This document shows positions 1-5,552 of a stretch of DNA of 7,262 nucleotides, in pieces (position 1 is the first letter of the stretch; each line of letters starts with the position of its first letter). Below the pieces are notes generated by a model. It made no database searches and was not told the DNA's origin. It saw only the letters and a list, made by a program, of their open reading frames with translations. The translations under genes were made by a program, and so were the position numbers. The stretch is from Dehalococcoidia bacterium (lineage in GTDB: Bacteria; Chloroflexota; Dehalococcoidia; GIF9; AB-539-J10), in NCBI GenBank assembly GCA_030606165.1, contig JAUWGZ010000066.1:1-7262 (forward strand), read 5' to 3'.

Positions 1-1162
1 CTTTGATTCCATCTACGGCTCGCATCACCATGCCCAATATCTCGTTATCCATGACATACTTCTCATAGGACACGGTCATTGCAAATTCCATAAGCCCAGC
101 AGCATCATGAATGAAGTTAGCTCCTGAAAGGGCACAGAGCAAGTTGGTCAAAGCAGACTCATAGCCACTCTGAGCATCAAGCACTTTAGAATCGGTCATG
201 CCACCAGTAGCATAGAAAGGAAGTTGATAGAACTGTGCCATTTGTGCGCCAGCGGCGTTGAGCAAGCCCATCTCAACTGAACCTGCCAGGTACTTTAGGT
301 CCCTCAGGTCAGTATTTGTAGCGACCGAGCCGAAGAGGACTGGTGTCCCCGGGTTTACAATCTGGGTAAGCATTACCCCCAACAGCGAATCTACAGTTTG
401 GACTACCAGGGTTCCGGCGAGCGTAACCGGTGAAGTAGCACCGCACAACGGTTCGGAGGGACAAGCTACAGGTATGCCATTTCTGGCAATGGTCACGAGC
501 AAGTCGCCATATGTTTTGTCTATCCTTAGTGGGCTTATGATGCATGCTATCATGGATATCAACGGACGCTGGCGAAGGTTTTCAGCAGAGCCGGCAACGA
601 TTTGTGCCATCCGTATCACCTGTTCCGCACCATCAAGTGTATAAACACCCCCCATAACATGCTTGGTGGTATTGTCCAGTCCGGCGAAAAACCGATTCAC
701 ATCCACCTGTTCTAAAGTCAGTTCATTGGGATATGTCGGCAGTAGAAAAAAGTGGATGTTATCCAGCTTATCAACCAATCTGGCGATGCATCGCAGGTCT
801 TCCATGCTTGCCAGTCTTTTCTGGTTAACATCAGGCTGATAGACATAAAGTGCTGTGCCACCCGTTCCAGCATACACTCGCCGGCCGCCCAAAATAATAT
901 CATGTGCTTCATCTTGTCCACAGAGTCTAATTTCCGATGGTGCCGCTTCAATAAGCTCCTTAACTTTACTCCCATCCAGCCACACCAGATGTTTCCCCCA
1001 ATCTACCCTGGCTCCAGCTCCCTCGAAAAGCTCCAGTGCCATGTCTGACTGCACTTCAAAGCCCACCTCTTCAATCACCTGCATCGCAGTCTGGTGTACC
1101 TTCAATATAGATTCCTCAGTTAAAACCTTGAAACTGCCTCCCTCCAGTCCTTTGCGAGCCAT
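1..1162 (-). CDS. MttB-superfamily (trimethylamine methyltransferase-like) corrinoid methyltransferase, non-pyrrolysine, 3' end cut by window
   Basis: My own translation from ATG at 1162 gives 387 uninterrupted residues running off the left edge; full-length MttB family proteins are about 480-490 aa, so roughly 80% is visible. Family-like stretches include AGTGGTALYVYQ (about 98-109), the GVYTLDGAEQ region (172-181), TPVLFGSVATNTDL (273-286) and GGMTDSKVLDAQSGYESA (320-337). Family members move a methyl group from a quaternary amine or similar substrate to a cognate corrinoid protein in the cytoplasm. True MttB has an in-frame UAG decoded as pyrrolysine near residue 334. No UAG occurs here through residue 387, so this belongs to the non-pyrrolysine branch, whose known members act on glycine betaine, proline betaine, carnitine and related compounds. 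The substrate cannot be told. The start lies 11 bp after the upstream stop, with a weak AAGG site, suggesting translational coupling. Family assignment is strong; function is inferred. Confidence 0.9.
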   Translation of the reverse strand, partial: MARKGLEGGSFKVLTEESILKVHQTAMQVIEEVGFEVQSDMALELFEGAGARVDWGKHLVWLDGSKVKELIEAAPSEIRLCGQDEAHDIILGGRRVYAGTGGTALYVYQPDVNQKRLASMEDLRCIARLVDKLDNIHFFLLPTYPNELTLEQVDVNRFFAGLDNTTKHVMGGVYTLDGAEQVIRMAQIVAGSAENLRQRPLISMIACIISPLRIDKTYGDLLVTIARNGIPVACPSEPLCGATSPVTLAGTLVVQTVDSLLGVMLTQIVNPGTPVLFGSVATNTDLRDLKYLAGSVEMGLLNAAGAQMAQFYQLPFYATGGMTDSKVLDAQSGYESALTNLLCALSGANFIHDAAGLMEFAMTVSYEKYVMDNEILGMVMRAVDGIK

Positions 1163-1173
1163 TATCCTTGACT

Positions 1174-1857
1174 TTACCTTCTTCCTTGACAATCTTGTTT
1201 CGTGCAGGTCTTGCAAGGGTTGTAGTTCTCCACACTGTCGATTGAGGGTCCGATACCGATAATGCCCGAAATTGACTTCTGGGGAATCATGAGACACTCT
1301 CCAGTCAAGCGAATCCCTAACGTATTACCGGTTAGAGCATAGAAGAGCATCCGTTGCTGACCTATATTCCAGTCGCAATAGCCGGGACTAAAGCGCCGGC
1401 TGGTGACAAGTCCCTGAGCCTCGGCTATCTCCTTTATTCCGTCTTGGACAAAGTCCGCCACCTTCTCCACAGCGCCTGACCCTATTGCATCTAAGACAGT
1501 TGCCTGGAGTATGAGCCCATCTTTGGCTAGTTGAGCTGTTGTCTCCTCCAGGTATTTGCCTATTGTCACCAAGAATATTGCAACCTGGTAGCAATCCTCC
1601 AACAACTGGGCGATAACCTGGCTTTTGAAAATAATCGAATCTTCAATCAAGGCGATGGAGCCTCGAGCCCACTCCACATCCTTGATGATATATGAATATA
1701 ACGGGTTAATAAGGTAATGAGCGTGCTCTGCATAGTCATCAATTAGAGAAGAAATACGTGCTGACAGCTTGTGACCATCATTATATCCTATGTAGTGACA
1801 CAATTGCTTTTTGTCGATTTCAATATCGACATCGACCCTATCGTCAGTGACAAACAT
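1174..1857 (-). CDS. MetH activation-domain-like protein (cobalamin-dependent methyltransferase reactivation type)
   Basis: This 227-aa protein resembles the stand-alone relatives of the C-terminal activation domain of cobalamin-dependent methionine synthase. The key sign is RFSPGY (155-160), matching the R-x3-G-Y AdoMet-binding motif of MetH, followed by the family's typical WNIGQQ, LTGECLMIP and KSISGIIGIG (about 163-202). In MetH this domain supplies AdoMet for reductive methylation of inactive cob(II)alamin. No cobalamin-binding or methyltransferase domain is present. The tail carries Cys215, Cys218 and Cys223 (CxxCxxxxC), which could bind metal or an Fe-S cluster. The ATG at 1857 is supported by AAGGAAGG about 10 nt upstream (1868-1875). 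It is the first gene of a unit with the MttB-like gene, 11 bp downstream. I infer that it maintains or serves the partner corrinoid protein; an alternative is a role in a split methionine synthase system. Confidence 0.8.
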   Translation of the reverse strand: MFVTDDRVDVDIEIDKKQLCHYIGYNDGHKLSARISSLIDDYAEHAHYLINPLYSYIIKDVEWARGSIALIEDSIIFKSQVIAQLLEDCYQVAIFLVTIGKYLEETTAQLAKDGLILQATVLDAIGSGAVEKVADFVQDGIKEIAEAQGLVTSRRFSPGYCDWNIGQQRMLFYALTGNTLGIRLTGECLMIPQKSISGIIGIGPSIDSVENYNPCKTCTKQDCQGRR

Positions 1858-1901
1858 ATTACTATGACCTTCCTTTCATTCTGCATGCTACGCATTAACG
1901 T

Positions 1902-1923
1902 TTTTGCCTCGTATAGGGCAAAA
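1902..1923 (-). promoter_or_regulatory. Inverted repeat in the leader of the activator/methyltransferase unit
   Basis: TTTTGCC and GGCAAAA form a perfect 7-bp inverted repeat around an 8-nt spacer, 44 nt upstream of the ATG at 1857. It could be a regulator-binding site or a small leader hairpin. The symmetry is seen; the role is guessed. Confidence 0.35.
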
Positions 1924-2045
1924 TCTGGGAATAACGAATATTCAGTCGAGGGGTTATTTTGGGGGAGTGCAGGGAAAATTAATTTTTGGCCATTTGAAAA
2001 ACCTTGAAAATTAGAATTAGGATGTAAACAAGAAATTAACAGTAC

Positions 2046-2075
2046 ATTATGAACAGGGTGATCCAGTTACTGTAA
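2046..2075 (-). promoter_or_regulatory. Weak sigma70-like promoter candidate for the activator/methyltransferase unit
   Basis: On the minus strand TTACAG (2075-2070) and CATAAT (2051-2046) are separated by 18 nt. The -10 matches consensus at five of six positions, the -35 at only three. It would give a leader of about 180 nt before the start at 1857. In an AT-rich spacer such a match can arise by chance. Confidence 0.22.
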
Positions 2076-2174
2076 GAGAAAAACACAGAGATAGCCCCGG
2101 ATTAATCTCATCCTGCTTGGCTCACAACATCTCATGTCCTCCTTCTGAGATTTTCTCCCTCCTTTCCTGATCAT
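2067..2174 (-). CDS. Doubtful short ORF, 35 aa, possible leader peptide or remnant
   Basis: A minus-strand frame starts at ATG 2174 and ends at TAA 2067, giving a 35-residue peptide with a basic N-terminal half and a hydrophobic end (RGYLCVFLLQ). Two purine-rich SD-like runs (AAAGGAGG and AAGGAGG at 2144-2138) lie inside the frame rather than before its first ATG; the second is only 2 nt from an internal ATG at 2135. I do not recognise the peptide. It could be a leader peptide of the downstream unit, the tail of a decayed gene, or chance. Confidence 0.15.
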   Translation of the reverse strand: MIRKGGRKSQKEDMRCCEPSRMRLIRGYLCVFLLQ

Positions 2175-2210
2175 AAGCTGGGGTATGATATCATAAAATC
2201 CCCATCTCTG

Positions 2211-2227
2211 TCCAATTAGCAATTGGA
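2211..2227. repeat. Short perfect inverted repeat, possible operator
   Basis: TCCAATT and AATTGGA flank a 3-nt spacer, giving a 17-bp near-palindrome in the intergenic region. The size and symmetry suit a dimeric regulator, but there is no second copy in the window to support that. Confidence 0.3.
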
Positions 2228-2347
2228 ATCATCTAAAATCTAAGCAAAAAGATCTAAGATATAGCTCGATTATTGCTATTCTGAAAGAGGTTAAACCAAG
2301 CTATGGAAAGGGTGGATATGCACTCAAGGAAGAGGTTGTTTAGAAAT

Positions 2348-2375
2348 GTAGTTGCCCAATAAATTGGGCAACTAC
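2348..2375 (-). terminator. Strong hairpin after the nadE-ybjQ unit, probable transcription terminator
   Basis: GTAGTTGCCCAAT and its exact complement are separated by AA, so a 12-bp stem with a 4-nt loop forms on either strand. It begins 28 nt past the stop of the YbjQ family gene, where a terminator is expected. The minus-strand sequence after the stem is ATTTCTAAAC, a poor U-tract, while a run of five T precedes it. It may therefore be an imperfect terminator, an mRNA 3'-end stabiliser, or a dispersed palindromic element. Confidence 0.5.
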
Positions 2376-2403
2376 AAAAATCTGGACATCAACCAACTCA
2401 AGC

Positions 2404-2718
2404 TCACGCCACTTTCACCGCCGTTCCATAGGCTACCATCTCAGCAGCTCCGGATATCACCATCGAGGTTACAAACCTGGTGCCTACTATGGCATTAGCA
2501 CCCATCTTCTCGGCTTGCTCAATCATCCTTTGCATTGCCTCCTCCCGAGCCTGTGCCAGCATTACGGTGTAATCCTTGACTTCACCACCAACAATGTTGC
2601 GCAAGCCAGCCATAATATCATGCCCCATATGCCTGGCTCTGATAGTGCTGCCTCTAACCAAACCCAGGGTTTCTGTTATCCTTTTGCCCTCTATCTGTTC
2701 TGTGGTAACCACAATCAT
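2404..2718 (-). CDS. ybjQ: YbjQ / UPF0145 (DUF74) family protein
   Basis: The 104-aa product matches the small, soluble YbjQ/UPF0145 family in length and along its whole sequence: GLVRGSTIRAR (19-29), the DIMAGLRNIVGGEVKDY block (34-50), AREEAMQRM (57-65), GANAIVGTRF (73-82) and a terminal AYGTAVKV. Family members form ring-like pentamers in known structures and are often labelled heavy-metal-binding, but their function is not established. This copy has no cysteine and only His30 and His33 as obvious metal ligands. The ATG at 2718 has an ideal AAGGAGGTG site (2732-2724), and ATGA overlaps the stop of the upstream membrane protein gene by 4 bp, so the two are probably translated together. The family is clear; the role is unknown. 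Confidence 0.92.
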   Translation of the reverse strand: MIVVTTEQIEGKRITETLGLVRGSTIRARHMGHDIMAGLRNIVGGEVKDYTVMLAQAREEAMQRMIEQAEKMGANAIVGTRFVTSMVISGAAEMVAYGTAVKVA

Positions 2719-2939
2719 TTTTCCACCTCCTTGAATTTCTCCTTTTCTTCCTTGGATGCTCGATATCTCTCCCAGCCTAGCGATGCCAGGAGTATGATAA
2801 GCCCTACAGCTATCGCGGCAATAGCAATCTTAACTGGCAAGGGCAATGATAAGAAAGCTAGACGGAAGAACCAATAAAGCCCCCAGCCTATCAAAGTGCC
2901 CAGGCCGACTGCTAGCAAGATACCACCGATTTTCCTCAA
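2715..2939 (-). CDS. Small two-helix membrane protein, start corrected to TTG
   Basis: I do not recognise a named family. From TTG at 2939 the product is 74 aa with two hydrophobic segments (about residues 4-26 and 36-55) joined by a short proline-containing loop, then a charged tail rich in Lys and Glu (about 57-74), predicted to lie in the cytoplasm. The start is chosen because AAGGAGG (2952-2946) sits 6 nt before this TTG, inside the last codons of nadE. An upstream in-frame start at 2990 would add 17 non-hydrophobic residues encoded entirely within nadE (apart from its stop region) and has no comparable justification. The gene begins one base after the nadE stop and overlaps the YbjQ family gene by 4 bp. 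Tight coupling suggests it may anchor or partner the YbjQ protein, which is inference only. Confidence 0.75.
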   Translation of the reverse strand: MRKIGGILLAVGLGTLIGWGLYWFFRLAFLSLPLPVKIAIAAIAVGLIILLASLGWERYRASKEEKEKFKEVEK

Positions 2940-2940
2940 G

Positions 2941-4677
2941 CTACTCCTCCTTGAATTTATTGGTGATGGGCAATCTCCTATCCCGGCCAAAGTCTCTGGG
3001 TGTTATCTTTATACCGGGGGCAGCTTGACGGCGCTTATATTCGTTCCGGTCTACCAAGCGAGCTACCCTTGTAACTATGTCGCGGTCAAAACCCATGGCT
3101 ATAATCTGGTCAATTGTCACGTCATCTTCCACATAAGCCTTTAAAATAGGGTCCAATACTTCATATGGTGGCAGGGTATCGGTATCCTTTTGGTCGGGTC
3201 TTAGTTCAGCCGATGGTGCTTTGGTTAAGACAGCAGAGGGTATCACCTCTTTCCCGGCCTGGCGATTTTTGTATCTGGCTAATTCGAGAACCATTGTCTT
3301 AGGGACGTCTTTCAGGGGAATAAAGCCTCCAGCCATGTCCCCGTAAAGGGTGGTATAGCCCGTAGCCGTCTCGCTTTTATTGCTGCAAGCAAGCACCAAC
3401 CAGCCGAACTTATTGGACAAGGCAAAGAGAATATTGCCCCTGATTCTTGCCTGGATGTTCTCTTCGGTGACATCCGGTTGAGTATTCTTGAAAGGCTCCG
3501 CAAGTGTTTCCAAATAGGAGCTAAACGCTTTCTCAATGGGTATTACCTTGAACTCTATGCCTAGATTCCTTGCTAAAGCTTCAGCGTCTGATTTGCTGTC
3601 AGGTGATGAGTAGCGGGAGGGCATGGAAACACCTATGACATTGTCAGCCCCAAGAGAATCTGTTGCTATGGCAGCTACCAGACTTGAATCAACCCCACCG
3701 GATAAACCGATGACTACTTTCTCAAAGCCATTCTTGTGCACATAGTCTCTGGTGCCGAGGACAAGGGCCTGGTAAATCTCAGCGAATTCATCTAACCTTT
3801 CAATTCGTCTTGGCGGCAAAGGAGACCTGGCAATTGCCGGATACTCACTTGATACCTCTATCCTGGTAGCTCCTTCTAGTTTCTCCCTGACCCATGGCGT
3901 TTCTTTCCTTCGTCGAGGATCACGCAACTGAGAACGGAACACTGACTCCACATCCAAATCAGCCACTACAAAGTCTTCCTCAAACTGCTTCCCCCGAACA
4001 ACGACTTCTCCTTTCTCATTGATAATCAAGCTATTGCCGTCAAATACAAGCTCATCTTGCCCTCCAACCAAATTATTATGGACAATAATAGCTATACTGT
4101 CTGATGCTCTGGTAGCAAGCATCCTTTCTCTAAAGAGCCCTTTTCCGGCATGATATGGGGAGGCGCTTATATTAAGCAGCACCCTTGCTCCGGCATAGGC
4201 CTGTACAATTGCCGGCCCGGCTTCATACCACATATCTTCACAGATGGTTACGCCTATGCCGATGCCATAAATGATGAAAACGGGACATTCCCTCCCTGCC
4301 TGAAAATACCTATTTTCATCGAACACGCCATAGTTCGGCAAATAGAATTTGTGGTAAACACCCATCAATTTTTTGTTATAGAGCACCGCGGCAGCATTGT
4401 ATATATCGCCATCGCTGTCAACGAAGCCCACCACTACCGCTATATCCGAGCAGTGCTCTATTATTTTGTCAAGGCTTTCCCTGTTTTGCTTAATGAATTG
4501 TGGTTTAAGCAGCAAATCTTCAGGAGGGTAGCCGGTTATAGCCAATTCAGGGAAGGTGAGCAGGTCGACTCCCAGCGATTTTGCCTGGTCAATGGATTCC
4601 ATTATCTTCCTGGTATTACCGCTGAGGTCACCCACAGTGGAATTAATCTGAGCTATGCCAACCCTTATGCTGTGCAA
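2941..4677 (-). CDS. nadE: Glutamine-dependent NAD+ synthetase
   Basis: This 578-aa protein has both domains of glutamine-hydrolysing NAD+ synthetase, which amidates nicotinic acid adenine dinucleotide to NAD+ using ATP and glutamine in the cytoplasm. The N-terminal nitrilase-type amidase shows the Glu44 (TFPELAITGYPPEDLL), Lys110 (YHKFYLPNYGVFDE) and Cys146 (VTICEDMW) triad. The C-terminal synthetase begins near 300 and carries the ATP-pyrophosphatase loop SGGVDSS (326-332), then RIRGNILFALSN (411-422), NKSETATGYTTLYGDMAGG (433-451) and KAPSAELRPDQKD (487-499). Length is normal. The start is TTG at 4677: GGAGG ends 4 nt before it, and the protein begins with the typical RVGIAQINSTVGD right away. 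It lies 93 bp after purQ and 1 bp before a small membrane protein gene. Confidence 0.97.
   Translation of the reverse strand: MHSIRVGIAQINSTVGDLSGNTRKIMESIDQAKSLGVDLLTFPELAITGYPPEDLLLKPQFIKQNRESLDKIIEHCSDIAVVVGFVDSDGDIYNAAAVLYNKKLMGVYHKFYLPNYGVFDENRYFQAGRECPVFIIYGIGIGVTICEDMWYEAGPAIVQAYAGARVLLNISASPYHAGKGLFRERMLATRASDSIAIIVHNNLVGGQDELVFDGNSLIINEKGEVVVRGKQFEEDFVVADLDVESVFRSQLRDPRRRKETPWVREKLEGATRIEVSSEYPAIARSPLPPRRIERLDEFAEIYQALVLGTRDYVHKNGFEKVVIGLSGGVDSSLVAAIATDSLGADNVIGVSMPSRYSSPDSKSDAEALARNLGIEFKVIPIEKAFSSYLETLAEPFKNTQPDVTEENIQARIRGNILFALSNKFGWLVLACSNKSETATGYTTLYGDMAGGFIPLKDVPKTMVLELARYKNRQAGKEVIPSAVLTKAPSAELRPDQKDTDTLPPYEVLDPILKAYVEDDVTIDQIIAMGFDRDIVTRVARLVDRNEYKRRQAAPGIKITPRDFGRDRRLPITNKFKEE
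2944..2952 (-). promoter_or_regulatory. Ribosome binding site for the small membrane protein, embedded in nadE
   Basis: AAGGAGGAG on the minus strand encodes the last three residues of NadE (Lys-Glu-Glu) and also serves as a near-perfect SD, 6 nt from the TTG at 2939. It decides the start of the downstream gene and implies coupling with nadE translation. Confidence 0.75.
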
Positions 4678-4700
4678 TTTGCCTCCTTATGGCAACAAAT

Positions 4701-4709
4701 AGTATAGCA
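4701..4709 (-). promoter_or_regulatory. Candidate extended -10 promoter for nadE
   Basis: The minus strand reads TGCTATACT, a TGn extension joined to a -10 with five of six consensus bases, in the purQ-nadE gap. A transcript would start near 4694, just ahead of the SD at 4681-4688. No good -35 is seen at 17-18 nt, which extended -10 promoters can lack. If real, nadE and the genes after it can be expressed apart from purL-purQ. Confidence 0.35.
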
Positions 4710-4770
4710 AACATTAATAAGCATTTTCCGTAGTCTACAGAGGCTAATGCAGGATAGCCCGCCCTTTTAT

Positions 4771-5544
4771 TCAAATGCTCTTGGCCCACTCCACAGCGTT
4801 CAGAAAAACGCGGAAGCCGTCCCCATAATCCTGCCGGGGCTCTCTGGTCCACCTTGGATGTTGCGTCCAACGGATGAATCGCTCCGGGTGTGGCATCAGG
4901 CCAAAAATGCGACCAGTAGCATCGCAGATGCCGGCTATATTGTTCACTGAACCATTGGGATTGTGAGGGTAACCAACCCGAATGTCTCCTGTCTCGTCAG
5001 CGTAGTAAAGTGCCACATTTAGCTCTTCTAGCACCCCCGGTTCAATTACCACCTTGCCCCCTCCGTGGGCCACTGGGAGATACATAAGGTCTATTCCCCG
5101 TGTAAAAATGCAGGGGCTTGTTTTATTGGTGCGGAGGTAGACCCAGCGACATTCAAACCTACCAGAATCGTTGCCAGCTAGGGTTAGCGATTGCGAGTTT
5201 TCACCCTTCGACTTAGGTAACATGCCAGCTTTCACCAGGACCTGAAAACCATTACAGATCCCCAGGATGAGCCTGCCATCGTCAACAAACTTTTGAATTT
5301 CGCCCCCTAGCTTGAGTCTTAGTTCGTTGGCCAGGATTCTCCCGGCCGAGATATCATCCCCATAAGTAAAACCGCCGGGGATGACCATTATCTGGTAATT
5401 GGAGAGAGACTTCTGCCGACGGATAAGCTCATCCACGTGGATCAAGTCCACCTGTGCCCCGGCTCGTTCGAAGGCAAAGGCAGCTTCCACGTCGCAGTTT
5501 GTTCCCGGGGCTCGCAGTATCAGTGTCTTCACTTTAATTATCAT
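4771..5544 (-). CDS. purQ: Phosphoribosylformylglycinamidine synthase, glutaminase subunit PurQ
   Basis: A class I glutamine amidotransferase of 257 aa that supplies ammonia to PurL for conversion of FGAR to FGAM in purine synthesis. It shows RAPGTNCD (11-18), the PGGFTYGDDISAG block (56-68), the nucleophile Cys97 in GICNGFQ, and His219/Glu221 in MPHPERF. It is some 30 residues longer than the roughly 227-aa Bacillus type. The extra length and the GRFECRW...PVAHGGGK region (128-163) resemble the glutaminase domain of large single-chain FGAM synthetases. The ATG at 5544 has AGGA about 7 nt upstream and follows the purL stop by only 8 bp, so the two subunits are surely co-transcribed. Confidence 0.96.
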   Translation of the reverse strand: MIIKVKTLILRAPGTNCDVEAAFAFERAGAQVDLIHVDELIRRQKSLSNYQIMVIPGGFTYGDDISAGRILANELRLKLGGEIQKFVDDGRLILGICNGFQVLVKAGMLPKSKGENSQSLTLAGNDSGRFECRWVYLRTNKTSPCIFTRGIDLMYLPVAHGGGKVVIEPGVLEELNVALYYADETGDIRVGYPHNPNGSVNNIAGICDATGRIFGLMPHPERFIRWTQHPRWTREPRQDYGDGFRVFLNAVEWAKSI

Positions 5545-5552
5545 ATCAAGTC

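Larger units (their letters stand above)
1858..2403. other. Intergenic region between two minus-strand transcription units
   Basis: These 546 bp hold no convincing gene. They are more AT-rich than the flanks and contain a 28-bp hairpin (2348-2375), palindromes at 1902-1923, 2184-2195 and 2211-2227, a weak promoter candidate (2046-2075), and a 35-codon minus frame (2067-2174). No tRNA-like cloverleaf, transposase, or cobalamin riboswitch signature was recognised on either strand. Confidence 0.7.

Noticed and set aside
309..975. Minus-strand frames of 78 and 85 codons inside the MttB-like gene, suggesting a broken gene
   Set aside because: The main frame can be read without interruption from 1162 to position 1; these are alternative frames and not signs of a frameshift.
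1..1162. In-frame UAG for pyrrolysine
   Set aside because: Codon-by-codon translation of the minus strand found no stop in the visible 387 codons, including the region equivalent to the known pyrrolysine site.
855..1262. 135-codon plus-strand open frame
   Set aside because: It is antisense to the MttB-like gene and the end of the activator gene; the Ser/Pro/Cys-rich translation is typical of a shadow frame.
1858..2340. Cobalamin riboswitch upstream of the activator/methyltransferase unit
   Set aside because: I looked for the conserved B12-box and the GCCACTG-type element on the minus strand and found neither.
1858..2403. Insertion sequence, CRISPR array or tRNA gene in the spacer
   Set aside because: No transposase-like frame, no paired terminal repeats with target duplication, no regularly spaced repeats of CRISPR length and no cloverleaf were seen.
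4150..4707. 185-codon open frame on the plus strand
   Set aside because: It is fully antisense to the N-terminal half of nadE, whose catalytic motifs are intact, and its translation shows no recognisable domain.
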